Positions 53,227 through 62,438 of a stretch of 64,000 bases of DNA are shown here, in pieces (the first letter of the stretch is position 1; each line of letters begins with the position of its first letter). The notes beneath the pieces were generated by a model. That model was not told the origin of the DNA, did no database searches, and was given only the letters and a program-made list of their open reading frames with translations. Source of the DNA: UBA964 sp037444685 (lineage in GTDB: Bacteria; Pseudomonadota; Gammaproteobacteria; Steroidobacterales; Steroidobacteraceae); contig JBBILX010000005.1 of NCBI GenBank assembly GCA_037444685.1, forward strand, positions 186,001 through 250,000, read 5' to 3'. The translations under genes and the position numbers were made by a program.

Positions 53227-56058
53227 TCAGCTGCTCCCCAGCAGCACGCGCACGCGCGCCACCTGCTCGTCGAGGCCGCGCAACTGGCCCTCGAAGTCGG
53301 CCACGCGCTGGCGCTCCTGCGCGACGACCTCGGCTGGCGCGTGACGCGCGAAATTCTCGTCGGCGAGCTTGGCACGCGCCTTGGCGAGTTCCGTTTCGGC
53401 CTTGGCGCGACGCTTGCCGAGCCGCTCGAGTTCGGCGTTGGCATCGATCAGGCCGGCCATCGGCACGAGCACCTTGAGCTCGCCGACCAGCGCGGTCGCC
53501 GCCGGGGGCACGGACTCGCCGGGTTCGACCAGGCGCAGCGACTCGAGGCCCGCAAGACGCTCGAGGAATTCGCGGTGGTTCGCGAGGCAGGCGCGGTCGG
53601 CCGCCGCGGCGTTCTCGAACAGCACCGACAGCTTCTTCGCCGGACTGATGTCCATCTCGCCGCGGATCTGGCGGACGCCGAGCACGACGCGCTGAATCCA
53701 GCCGACGTCGCGCTCGGCGTCCTCGTCGCACGGCGCCTCTGCCGCATCGGGCCACGGTGCGGTCATGATGCTCGGCCTGCCGCCAGGCAACGCAGCTCCG
53801 GCGGCAGCCCGATATCGGCCAGCATGGGGCGCGATGCGCTGCCAGATCTCCTCGGTGATGAACGGCATGAGCGGGTGCAGCGCGCGCAGCAGGGTCTCGA
53901 GCACCGTAGCGAGCGTGCGGCGTGTGCCGCGCTGCTGCGCCGCAGTCGCCGCAGTGGACTGCAGCACGGCCTTGCTGAGTTCGACGTACCAGTCGCAGAA
54001 CTCGTACCAGGTGAACTCATAGAGTGCCGTCGCGGCGAAGTCGAAGCGGTAGTCGCGGAAGGCCGCCTCGACGTCCCCGAGCATGCGGCTGAGGCGCGAG
54101 ACGATCCAGCGATCGGCTATGCTCGGTTCTGCCGGGCCAATCAGAAGCGCGGGATCCTGCGCCCGACCCTCGGCGTCCTCGAGCGCGAGCAGCGCGTAGC
54201 GCGCCGCGTTCCATAGCTTGTTGCAGAAGTTGCGGTAGCCGGCCACTCGCTGCAGGTCGAAGCGGATGTCGGCGCTCTGCGTCGCGAGCGCGGCGAACGT
54301 GAAGCGCAGCGCGTCGGTGCCGTAGGCCGCGATGCCTTGCGGGTAGGCCTTGCGGGTCGCCTTCTCGATTGCCGGGGCGAGGTGCGGCTGCATCAGTCCG
54401 CTGGTGCGCTTCCGCAGCAGCGTGGGCAGATCGATACCGTCGACGACGTCGAGCGGGTCGATGACATTGCCCTTGGACTTCGACATCTTCTGGCCCTCCG
54501 AGTCGCGCACGAGGCCGTGCACGTAGACTTCGCGGAAGGGGACATCGCCCATGAACTTCAGTCCCATCATGATCATCCGGGCGACCCAGAAGAAGATGAT
54601 GTCGAAACCGGTGACCAGTACGCTCGTCGGATAGAAGCGCCGCAGTTCTGGCGTCTGCTGTGGCCAGCCGAGAGTCGAAAACGGCCACAGTGCCGACGAG
54701 AACCACGTGTCGAGCACGTCCTCGTCCTGGCGGAGTGCGACGCTCGTGGGCAGACCGTGATTGAGGCGGACCTCGGTTTCGTCGCGGCCGACGTAGACCT
54801 TCCCGGCGTCGTCGTACCACGCTGGAATGCGATGACCCCACCAGAGCTGGCGGCTGATGCACCAGTCCTTGATGTTGCGCATCCACTCGAAGTAGGTGCG
54901 CGCCCAGTTCTCGGGGACGAAGCGGATCGCGCCGCTCTCGACGGCGCGGATCGCGGGCTCGGCGAGCGGTGCGATCTTCACGTACCACTGGTCGGTGAGA
55001 TAGGGCTCGATCACCACGCCGGAACGGTCGCCGCGCGGCACCATGAGCCGGTGCGGTTCGATCTTCTCGAGCAGTCCGAGCCGCTCGAATTCGGCGACGA
55101 CGCGCTGGCGTGCCTCGAAGCGGTCGAGGCCGCGCAGCGCCGGCGGCACGCTGTCATTGAGGCGGGCCTGCGGGGTGAAGATGTTGAGCTGCGGCAGTCC
55201 GTGGCGCAGTCCGACCTCGTAATCGTTGAAGTCGTGCGCCGGGGTGATCTTGACGCAACCGGTGCCGAAGGCGGGATCGACATGGTCATCGGCGATGATC
55301 GGGATCAGACGGTCGGCGATCGGCAAGCGGACCTGCCGGCCGACCATGTGCCGATAGCGATCGTCGTCGGGATTCACCGCGACCGCCATATCGCCGAGCA
55401 TCGTCTCCGGACGCGTCGTCGCGACGACGAGATGACCGCTGCCGTCCGCGAGCGGGTAGCGAAGATGCCAGAGCGAGCCCTCTTCCTCCTCGCTGAGCAC
55501 CTCGAGATCGGACACTGCGGTGAGCAGCGCCGGGTCCCAGTTCACGAGGCGCTTGCCCCGATAGATCAGACCGTCTTCATGGAGACGCACGAAGGCCTCG
55601 GTGACGCTCCTCGAGAGCCGTTCGTCCATCGTGAAGCAGTCGCGCGACCAGTCGAGCGAGGCGCCGAGACGGCGGAACTGCTGGTTGATCGTGCCGCCGG
55701 ACTGGGCCTTCCACTGCCAGACGCGCTCGACGAACTGCTCGCGCGTGAAGTCGGTCCGCGTCTTGCCCTCGGCGTTGAGCTGACGCTCGACGACCATCTG
55801 CGTGGCGATCCCGGCATGGTCGGTCCCGGGCTGCCATAGCGTCGGCCTTCCCCGCATGCGGTGGTAACGGGTCAGCGCATCCATGATCGTGTCCTGGAAC
55901 GCGTGCCCCATGTGCAGCGTGCCGGTCACGTTTGGCGGTGGGACGACGATGCAGTAGCCCTCACCATCGGCGTCCGCGCGCGGCGCGAATACCCCGGAGG
56001 ACTCCCAGTCCGCGTAGATGCGCCGCTCGATGTCCTGCGGCGAGTAGACCTTCTCCAT
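53227..56058 (-). CDS. valS: Valyl-tRNA synthetase
   Basis: A 943-residue class I synthetase. HIGH appears in PPNVTGTLHMGHAFQ, KMSKS in GQKMSKSKGNVIDPLD; a CP1 editing domain lies between (about 190-330). The C-terminal ~65 residues form the coiled-coil arm (ELERLGKRRAKAETELAKAR). Length is as in E. coli (951). It begins 7 bases after pepA; the holC gene usually found between these two in E. coli relatives is missing. Confidence 0.97.
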   Translation of the reverse strand: MEKVYSPQDIERRIYADWESSGVFAPRADADGEGYCIVVPPPNVTGTLHMGHAFQDTIMDALTRYHRMRGRPTLWQPGTDHAGIATQMVVERQLNAEGKTRTDFTREQFVERVWQWKAQSGGTINQQFRRLGASLDWSRDCFTMDERLSRSVTEAFVRLHEDGLIYRGKRLVNWDPALLTAVSDLEVLSEEEEGSLWHLRYPLADGSGHLVVATTRPETMLGDMAVAVNPDDDRYRHMVGRQVRLPIADRLIPIIADDHVDPAFGTGCVKITPAHDFNDYEVGLRHGLPQLNIFTPQARLNDSVPPALRGLDRFEARQRVVAEFERLGLLEKIEPHRLMVPRGDRSGVVIEPYLTDQWYVKIAPLAEPAIRAVESGAIRFVPENWARTYFEWMRNIKDWCISRQLWWGHRIPAWYDDAGKVYVGRDETEVRLNHGLPTSVALRQDEDVLDTWFSSALWPFSTLGWPQQTPELRRFYPTSVLVTGFDIIFFWVARMIMMGLKFMGDVPFREVYVHGLVRDSEGQKMSKSKGNVIDPLDVVDGIDLPTLLRKRTSGLMQPHLAPAIEKATRKAYPQGIAAYGTDALRFTFAALATQSADIRFDLQRVAGYRNFCNKLWNAARYALLALEDAEGRAQDPALLIGPAEPSIADRWIVSRLSRMLGDVEAAFRDYRFDFAATALYEFTWYEFCDWYVELSKAVLQSTAATAAQQRGTRRTLATVLETLLRALHPLMPFITEEIWQRIAPHAGRYRAAAGAALPGGRPSIMTAPWPDAAEAPCDEDAERDVGWIQRVVLGVRQIRGEMDISPAKKLSVLFENAAAADRACLANHREFLERLAGLESLRLVEPGESVPPAATALVGELKVLVPMAGLIDANAELERLGKRRAKAETELAKARAKLADENFARHAPAEVVAQERQRVADFEGQLRGLDEQVARVRVLLGSS

Positions 56059-56065
56059 CGCGCCG

Positions 56066-57565
56066 CTATCCGCGCCGCGCCGTCGCAGCCGCGCGGAGCA
56101 GGTATTCGGTCAGCAGCGCGACCGGCCGGCCCGTGGCACCCTTCTGCGCGCCACCGAGCCATGCGGTGCCGGCGATGTCCAGATGAGCCCAGCGCATGCC
56201 TTGGGTGAACTTGCCGAGGTAGGCTGCGGCCGTGATCGCGCCACCCTCGCGGCCGCCGACATTCGCGAAGTCGGCGAAGTTGCTCTTGAGGCTCTCGGCA
56301 TACTCCTCGGTCAGCGGCATATGCCAGCCGCGATCGTCGGCGGCCACGCCGCAATCGACGAGCTCGCGCGCGAGCGCCGCGTCGTTGGCGAACACGCCGG
56401 TGTGGTGCGCACCAAGCGCGATCACGCAGGCGCCGGTCAGCGTCGCAATGTCGATGACGGCGCGCGGCTTGAAGCGTCGTGCATAATGCAGCGCGTCGCA
56501 GAGCAGCAGGCGGCCCTCGGCATCGGTGTTGAGGATCTCGACCGAGAATCCGGCGGCGCTCGTGACGATGTCGCCGGGCTTGATCGCGCGGCCGCTCGGC
56601 ATGTTCTCCGCGGCCGGCACCAGCCCGATCAGGTTGATCGGCAGTTGGAGCTCGGCCGCTACCGTGATGGCGCCGAGCACGGCAGCGGCGCCCGACATGT
56701 CGAACTTCATCTCGTCCATTCCGGTCGGGTCCTTGAGCGAGATGCCGCCCGTGTCGAAGGTGACACCCTTGCCGACGAGCACGATCGGGGCAGCGCGCTC
56801 GGGGCCACCGCGGTGCCGCAGGACGATGAAGCGCGGCGGCTGCTCGCTGCCCTGGGCGACGGCCAACAGGCAGCCCATCTTCTCGCGGCGGATCGCTGCC
56901 TCATCGAGGACTTCGGCGCTGACGCTGGCATAGCGGCCCGCGAGCCCCTCGGCGGTCTGTGCAAGATAGGTCGGAGTGCAGACATTGGCTGGCAGGTTGG
57001 CCAGATCGCGCGTGGCACGCAGCCCCGCGGCGAGACCGATCCCCTGCGCAATGCCGCGACGGACCGTGCGCGCGGCGGTACGGGTGACCGGCCCGATCAG
57101 CATCCGCTCGAGCTGCGGCGCCGGCGCGCGCTGGCCGGTCTTGAGGTCGTTGACGCGGTAGAGCGTCGCTGCCAGCAACTCCGCGCTCGAGCGACCGAAG
57201 TGCAGGTCGTCGAGCTCGCGCCGTGGCGGACGCTCGAGCGCGAGCGCCGCGCTGCGCGCGCGCGTCTTGCCGACGGCCGCGAGGGCCGCGAGGCAGGCAC
57301 GGCGCCAGCTCGGGCGCGAGACGTTCTTGCCGAGGCCGACCACGAGGACCCGCGCCGCGGCGACCCCGCGCATGTCAGGCAGCATCTGCAACTCGCCGCT
57401 GCGGCCGCTGAGGTCACCGCGATCGACGAGCCGACTGAGCGTGCCGCGCGCGGCGCGATCGACCTCGCGCGCCGCGGGCGAGAGAGCGCCGCCATCGAAG
57501 ATGCCGATGATCAGGCAGTCGACCTCGAGACCCGCGAGGCCGCGGGAAAAGACGTCCAGATGCAT
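56066..57565 (-). CDS. pepA: Cytosol aminopeptidase PepA (canonical copy)
   Basis: A 499-residue leucyl aminopeptidase of family M17. The metal ligands are all canonical: GKGVTFDTGGISLK (Lys, Asp), MKFDMSGAA (Asp) and NTDAEGRLLLCDAL (Asp, Glu, Arg). Length matches E. coli PepA (503). E. coli PepA also binds DNA in Xer recombination and car regulation; that cannot be judged here. It is divergent from lptG and heads the run pepA-valS-moxR-DUF58-tgpA. On the minus strand TTACACT near 57598 resembles a -10. Confidence 0.96.
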   Translation of the reverse strand: MHLDVFSRGLAGLEVDCLIIGIFDGGALSPAAREVDRAARGTLSRLVDRGDLSGRSGELQMLPDMRGVAAARVLVVGLGKNVSRPSWRRACLAALAAVGKTRARSAALALERPPRRELDDLHFGRSSAELLAATLYRVNDLKTGQRAPAPQLERMLIGPVTRTAARTVRRGIAQGIGLAAGLRATRDLANLPANVCTPTYLAQTAEGLAGRYASVSAEVLDEAAIRREKMGCLLAVAQGSEQPPRFIVLRHRGGPERAAPIVLVGKGVTFDTGGISLKDPTGMDEMKFDMSGAAAVLGAITVAAELQLPINLIGLVPAAENMPSGRAIKPGDIVTSAAGFSVEILNTDAEGRLLLCDALHYARRFKPRAVIDIATLTGACVIALGAHHTGVFANDAALARELVDCGVAADDRGWHMPLTEEYAESLKSNFADFANVGGREGGAITAAAYLGKFTQGMRWAHLDIAGTAWLGGAQKGATGRPVALLTEYLLRAAATARRG

Positions 57566-57645
57566 GAATTCGCTCCGCGTGCGCGTGCAATGCTAGTGTA
57601 ACGCATCCTCAGACCCGGCCCGGAAGGTCGGGCGGGCGCAGTAAG

Positions 57646-58716
57646 TTGTTCACGATCCTCGACCGTTACATCCTCCGGGCCATCTTCGGCTCGGTCGCGC
57701 TGGTCATGGCGGTGCTCGTCACGCTTGGGGCGCTGTTCCTGTTCCTCTCCCAGCAGGACGACATCGGCGTCGGCACCTATCGCATGGCCGATGCGCTTCG
57801 TTTCGTGCTGTTGAACCTGCCGCAGCAGCTTTGGGAGTTCCTGCCCATCGGCGCGCTGATCGGCACGCTGACCGGACTCGGGGTGCTCGCGCGCGGCAGT
57901 GAACTGACAGTCATGCGCGCCGCGGGACTGTCGGTCTGGCGCGTCGCCGGGGCCGCCATGCTCGCGGCGCTGATACTCGCCGGCGCGGGCTCTCTGATCG
58001 GCGGGGCGCTCGCGCCGCCGCTGACGCAGGTGGCCAAGCAGCAGAAGGCGTTCGCGAAGTTCTCGAACGTCAGCTTCGCCGGGCGCGGGGGTGCCTGGCT
58101 GCGCGATGGCGATCTGATCGTCAACGTCGAGCGGCAGTCCGCGGGCAACGAGTTCGGCGGCATGGTGCTCTACCGGCTCGGTCCCGATGGCGAGTTGCAG
58201 ACCGTCGGGCGCGCGGTCTCGGCCCGCGCCGACGCCAGCGGGGAGTGGCGGCTGTCGCAGTACGCCGAGTCGCGCTTCGGCAACGATCGAGTGACGACCA
58301 TGCGCGCCGCGAGCCGCGGGCTCGACTCGGGCATCAGCGCGGAGTTCCTCGGTCTGGCGGTCAACGACCCCGCGCAGCTCGACACGTTCGCGCTGCTGCG
58401 CCTGGTTCGCCACCTCGAGGCCAACGGGCTCGACGCGCGCGGTCCGCTCTACGCGTTCTGGACGCGGGTGGCGCGCGCTTTCGCGATTGTCTTCGGCGTG
58501 CTGCTGGCGGTGCCGTTCGTGTTCGGCTCGCTGCGCACGGCTGGCGCCGGGGCCCGCACGCTCCTGGGGCTGCTCCTCGGCATCGGCTTCTTCACGCTGC
58601 AGAGCCTGCTCGAGAACGGCGTGCTGGTCTTCGACGTCGATCCCGTGCTGCTCGCCTGGCTGCCGGCCGCGTTGATGGCGGTGCTCGCGGTCACGCTGCT
58701 GGCGCGCGTCCGCTGA
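57646..58716 (+). CDS. lptG: LPS export permease LptG
   Basis: A 356-residue inner-membrane permease subunit of the LptB2FG exporter, which extracts LPS from the membrane. LptG traits: ILDRYILRAIF at the start, GTLTGLGVLARGSELTVMRAAG, a periplasmic jellyroll-type middle (about 125-265), and three C-terminal helices with AFWTRVARAFAIVFGVLLA and GARTLLGLLLGIGFF. The TTG at 57646 is the only start codon before the first helix. In most Gammaproteobacteria lptF lies directly before lptG and divergent from pepA; here only one permease gene is present. Confidence 0.88.
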   Translation: MFTILDRYILRAIFGSVALVMAVLVTLGALFLFLSQQDDIGVGTYRMADALRFVLLNLPQQLWEFLPIGALIGTLTGLGVLARGSELTVMRAAGLSVWRVAGAAMLAALILAGAGSLIGGALAPPLTQVAKQQKAFAKFSNVSFAGRGGAWLRDGDLIVNVERQSAGNEFGGMVLYRLGPDGELQTVGRAVSARADASGEWRLSQYAESRFGNDRVTTMRAASRGLDSGISAEFLGLAVNDPAQLDTFALLRLVRHLEANGLDARGPLYAFWTRVARAFAIVFGVLLAVPFVFGSLRTAGAGARTLLGLLLGIGFFTLQSLLENGVLVFDVDPVLLAWLPAALMAVLAVTLLARVR

Positions 58717-58737
58717 TGGGCCGCGTCCGAGTGCGGC

Positions 58738-59748
58738 TCAGCGCGAGCGCAGCAGTTCCTCGAGCGGCCGGAACAGCACGCTCGCCTTGTATGCAGGAAT
58801 CTCGAACTCGCGGCCGCGGACGCGCGCGTTGATGCCTTGCGCCTCGGCCCGCGCCGCATCGGTGTCACCGGTGGCCTCGACGGTGATCACGCGCCGCGTG
58901 CCGCTCTCGCGCTCGCGGATGTCAATCGTCAGTCCGTCGCGCGTCGTATAGCGCGCCTCGGCGCCGCTCGGCAGCGACGCTGCGGCGGCGTCACCGGGCG
59001 ACACGACATCGTCGATCCGCAGATCGACGAGTGCCGCGGCGAGTGCCTCGACGGTGTCGGCGCTCGCCACGGCGCGCCCCGGCGGCACCGCGGTGAGCGT
59101 CAGTGGCCCGCTGCCGTCGCCGCCGCGCTCTGCGATATACGCCGGCTGGCCGCGCGCGGTAATCGACACGCGGCGGATCCGATCGGCGGGCACATCGAGA
59201 AGTTGCGTCGCGAGCCAGCGGCGTGGCGCAGCATCGGCCACGACCTGCGGCGTCGCAAGCAGAGAGGTCGGCGCATCGGGTGCGCGGACAAAGACCGCGC
59301 GGCTGCCGTCCGTCTTGCCGAGGATCAGCGAGGTAGCGGCATCGGCGCGGCCGTCGGCTGACAGCGTCACGAGCGTGCCGCGCGCGGCGGGGCCGCTGAC
59401 GGGATCGACTTCGAGCTGCGCATAGCGCTTGGGGTCGGACGTCTTCTCCTCGAGCACGCGGAGCGCGGCGAGGTCGGTCAGCAGACGCCGGATCTGTGCG
59501 ACGTCCGCCGGGTAGTCGCGTTCGACGACGCGCCAGCCGGTGGCGTCGCGCCGCAATGTCGTGGCAGTCCCGTCGCCGCGCGCGATGCGGACCTCGGCGA
59601 TCTCGTTGAGCCGCGCGGCGAGGCCCGGCAGCACGGGCTCGCCCTCCTGCACCGCGCGCGGTAGCGTGCGCCCGCTCGACAGCCAGAAAGCGCCGGCCAC
59701 CGCCACGAGAGCGGCGACCCCGATCAGCAGCAGACGTCGCAGACTCAT
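58738..59748 (-). CDS. DUF4340 domain-containing protein
   Basis: A 336-residue protein with an N-terminal membrane anchor or signal (LLLIGVAALVAVAGAFWLS) and a periplasmic DUF4340 domain, repeated alpha-beta units with IAEVRIARGDGTATTLRR and DYPADVAQIRRLLTDLAALR. Such genes travel with Gld-type ABC transporters, as here: it shares ATGA with the GldG-like gene. The role is unknown. The ATG at 59748 starts just before the hydrophobic segment; the 29-residue extension upstream is not supported. Confidence 0.82.
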   Translation of the reverse strand: MSLRRLLLIGVAALVAVAGAFWLSSGRTLPRAVQEGEPVLPGLAARLNEIAEVRIARGDGTATTLRRDATGWRVVERDYPADVAQIRRLLTDLAALRVLEEKTSDPKRYAQLEVDPVSGPAARGTLVTLSADGRADAATSLILGKTDGSRAVFVRAPDAPTSLLATPQVVADAAPRRWLATQLLDVPADRIRRVSITARGQPAYIAERGGDGSGPLTLTAVPPGRAVASADTVEALAAALVDLRIDDVVSPGDAAAASLPSGAEARYTTRDGLTIDIRERESGTRRVITVEATGDTDAARAEAQGINARVRGREFEIPAYKASVLFRPLEELLRSR

Positions 59749-61688
59749 GACGGGGAGCCCTCGCGGGCGGCTCCGGCCAGGTGCCGGTCGCGTTCCAGCG
59801 AGATGATCGCCGCATGCCGGCGGCGGCGCCACCATGCCATCAGCATGGCCACGCCGGCGAAGACCAGCGGCGCAACGACGATGTTGAGCGCCTTGAGCCG
59901 GTTACCGAGCGACTCGATCTCCTGATCGAGTCCGCGTCGGACCTCGCGCAACTCGCGCCGGATGCGCAGCTTCTCGCGCTCGAACCGCTCGATCTCGCGC
60001 TGCTGCTCCGGGCTCAGGATCAGGCCGGTCTGCTCGCCGCGCTGCTGCTGCAGTTCGGTGAGCTTGCGCTCGGTGGTCTCGAGCTCCTGCTCGAGCTCGA
60101 TCTCCTTGGCACGCAGCCGGTCGTCGGCGGCGCGGCGCAGCTGCTCGACGCGTTCGAACGGACGTCGGAAGGTCGCGCGCCCGCGCAGGCTGATCAGGTC
60201 GCTGCTGCCGGCGAGATTGTCGAGTGCGTTCCAGACGAAGTCGCCATTGTTGGCCCAGGCCTGCGCGACACGCTGACCGAAGAAGTTCTGCTGCCGCACC
60301 CAGAGGAAGTCGGACAGCAGATCCGTGTCCGCGACGACAATCAGGTTCAGCGGCTTGGCAGACTCGGTCAGTGGCTGGGCATCGGCTGCCAGCGTGACGC
60401 CCGCGGGCGGCCCGCCGGGGAACGCCGACTTGACGTTGCCGGTGACACGGGCGGCGAGGGCCAGCCGCTTGCCGGCGGGCTTGAATCCCTCGCGCAGCGT
60501 GCCCGGATCCATCAGCATCTCGAAACGTGCGGCCGGGATCGGCGCCGCATCGACACTGGTCCGCAGCAGCGGCTCGAAGCGCGTGGTCGCGCCCGCGCGC
60601 GGCGCCAGCGTGCCGGCCGAGGCGAGGTTGATGCTGTTGAGGGTTGCGGTGGTGACGTCGTCGGCCGCGAGCGCCGTGGCATCGAGACCGAGGATGCCGA
60701 TGTGGCGGGTCGGCGGCGCGCCGGGCTGCATGCTGACCGTGATGCCGTAGGTCAGGTCGCCGACGGCATTACTGCGGTCGAAGTCCACCCCCCAGGCCTC
60801 GAGCAGCTCGCCTGGGCGCGAGGCGCGGTCGGCACCGAGGGCCGCGAGCGGATTGCCGGGCTCGGCAGCCGAATTGTCGCTTTCGGCGAGCGGGTCGACG
60901 AACAGCAGGATGCGCCCGCCCGCGAGCGCAAACTGGTCGATGGCCCACCGCGCGGCCGGCGTCAGCGTCTTCGGGTGAACGATGACGAGCACTTCGATAT
61001 CGGGATCGATGCGCGTGAGCGTCGGCTGCAGCATGCGTACTTCGAACAGGTTCTGAGCCTGCTGCAACACCAGCCACGGGTCGGTCGGCTGCCCGAGCAT
61101 CGGGTCGAAGCCCCCCTGCATCGGCAGCTCGGCGAGCCAGCCGACCACTGGGCGGCGCGCGGCACCGAGCTGCTGGATCAGTTTGGCGACGTCGTACTCG
61201 AGGAAGGTTTCCTTGGCCGGATCGAGGAACTCGATGACGGCTCTGCCGTCGGTCGAGTTGCTGCCCGCAAGACCGAACCAGAGCTTGCCGGCGCCAGCGC
61301 CGAGGGGCACGGCCCGGATGCCGAGCTCGCTGGCGCGGTCTTCCTCCTCGGAGAACGGCTCCGGGTCGACCACGCTGACCCGGAGCTTGCCATCCGCCCG
61401 CGATGCCAGCTCCTCGAGCAGTTCGCGCACGCGGGTCGCATAGTTGCGGATCTGCGGCAGATCGGCGGCCGAGCTCGCGGAGTAGAACAACGTCAGCGTC
61501 ACCGGCTCGGGTAGCGAGCGCAGGATGTTCAGCGTGCCAGGCGAGAGGGTGTAGAGGCGGTTCTCGGTCAGGTCGATGCGCACCCCGCGCAACGCGAGAC
61601 TGGAGATCACGGTCAGGGCGACGAACAGGAGCGCGAGCAGCGCGATTGCGCCGCCACCGAGCGCCTTGCGACTGCGTGCTTCGCTCAT
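59745..61688 (-). CDS. GldG-like ABC-associated membrane protein
   Basis: A 647-residue protein of the GldG/IFT52-like family (ABC-type uncharacterised transport). An N-terminal helix (GAIALLALLFVALTVISSLAL) is followed by a large extracytoplasmic domain (ITLFYS-type start, here VTLTLFYSASSAADLP) and, after a coiled-coil stretch rich in Glu/Arg/Gln near residues 535-610 (RAKEIELEQELETTERKLTE), a C-terminal helix (IVVAPLVFAGVAMLMAWW). Gene order ATPase, permease, GldG-like, DUF4340 is widespread outside gliding bacteria. Both ends overlap neighbours by ATGA. Confidence 0.85.
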   Translation of the reverse strand: MSEARSRKALGGGAIALLALLFVALTVISSLALRGVRIDLTENRLYTLSPGTLNILRSLPEPVTLTLFYSASSAADLPQIRNYATRVRELLEELASRADGKLRVSVVDPEPFSEEEDRASELGIRAVPLGAGAGKLWFGLAGSNSTDGRAVIEFLDPAKETFLEYDVAKLIQQLGAARRPVVGWLAELPMQGGFDPMLGQPTDPWLVLQQAQNLFEVRMLQPTLTRIDPDIEVLVIVHPKTLTPAARWAIDQFALAGGRILLFVDPLAESDNSAAEPGNPLAALGADRASRPGELLEAWGVDFDRSNAVGDLTYGITVSMQPGAPPTRHIGILGLDATALAADDVTTATLNSINLASAGTLAPRAGATTRFEPLLRTSVDAAPIPAARFEMLMDPGTLREGFKPAGKRLALAARVTGNVKSAFPGGPPAGVTLAADAQPLTESAKPLNLIVVADTDLLSDFLWVRQQNFFGQRVAQAWANNGDFVWNALDNLAGSSDLISLRGRATFRRPFERVEQLRRAADDRLRAKEIELEQELETTERKLTELQQQRGEQTGLILSPEQQREIERFEREKLRIRRELREVRRGLDQEIESLGNRLKALNIVVAPLVFAGVAMLMAWWRRRRHAAIISLERDRHLAGAAREGSPS

Positions 61689-62419
61689 TGCGACTTCCTC
61701 ACGTCGAGCACGATCACGGTCGTGGCGATGAAGAATGCGATCGTCAGCGCGAAGTACAGCAGGTCACGCAGATCCAGCACCCCCTTGGAGAGCGCCTCGA
61801 AGTGCGTGAGGAACGACAGCGCGGCGATCGCATCGACGAGCACCGCGGGCGCCCAGCCGCGGAAGGCGTCGAGCACCAGCGGGAAACCGGCGAGCAGGAA
61901 GGCAAAGCAAACCACCACGCCCGAAATGAAGGCGATCACCTGGCTGCGCGTCAGCGCCGACATGCAGGAGCCGATCGCGAGGAAACCGCCGGCCATCAGC
62001 AGGCTGCCGACATAGCCGGCGACGATCGCGCCGTTGTCCGGCGAGCCGAGCCAGTTGACCGTGATCCAGATCGGGAAGGTCAGCGCCAGAGCAAGGCCGG
62101 CAAAGGCCCATGCCGCGAGGAACTTCCCGAGCACCGCCTGGGTCAGCGTCACAGGCTGCGTCAGCAGCAGCTCGATGCTGCCGCTGCGCCGCTCCTCGGC
62201 CCACAGGCGCATCGAGATCGCCGGGATCAGGAACAGGTAGAGCCAGGGATGGAAATTGAAGAATGGCGCGAGGTCGGCCTGGCCGCGCTCGTAGAAGCCG
62301 CCGAGGTAGAACGTGAACGCTGCGGCGAGCACGAGGAAGATCAGGATGAACACGTAGGCGAGCGGCGTGGCGAAGTAACTCGTGAGCTCGCGGCGGAAGA
62401 TGATTGCGATGGGGCGCAC
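61685..62419 (-). CDS. ABC transporter permease (GldF/ABC-2 type)
   Basis: A 244-residue permease with six helices, ABC-2 type. It begins PIAIIFRRELTSYFATPLAY, followed by FLVLAAAFTFYLGGFYERG, SIELLLTQPVTLTQAVLGKF and three further helices. GTG at 62419 has GGAG six bases before it; the longer upstream reading enters the ATPase gene and is rejected. It is the second gene of the cluster, 19 bases after the ATPase. Confidence 0.86.
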   Translation of the reverse strand: MRPIAIIFRRELTSYFATPLAYVFILIFLVLAAAFTFYLGGFYERGQADLAPFFNFHPWLYLFLIPAISMRLWAEERRSGSIELLLTQPVTLTQAVLGKFLAAWAFAGLALALTFPIWITVNWLGSPDNGAIVAGYVGSLLMAGGFLAIGSCMSALTRSQVIAFISGVVVCFAFLLAGFPLVLDAFRGWAPAVLVDAIAALSFLTHFEALSKGVLDLRDLLYFALTIAFFIATTVIVLDVRKSQ

Positions 62420-62438
62420 GCGGGACTCCGGCAAGGAT

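Noticed and set aside
57566..57645. A hidden lptF between pepA and lptG
   Set aside because: The gap is only 80 bases and no plus-strand frame there could hold a permease.
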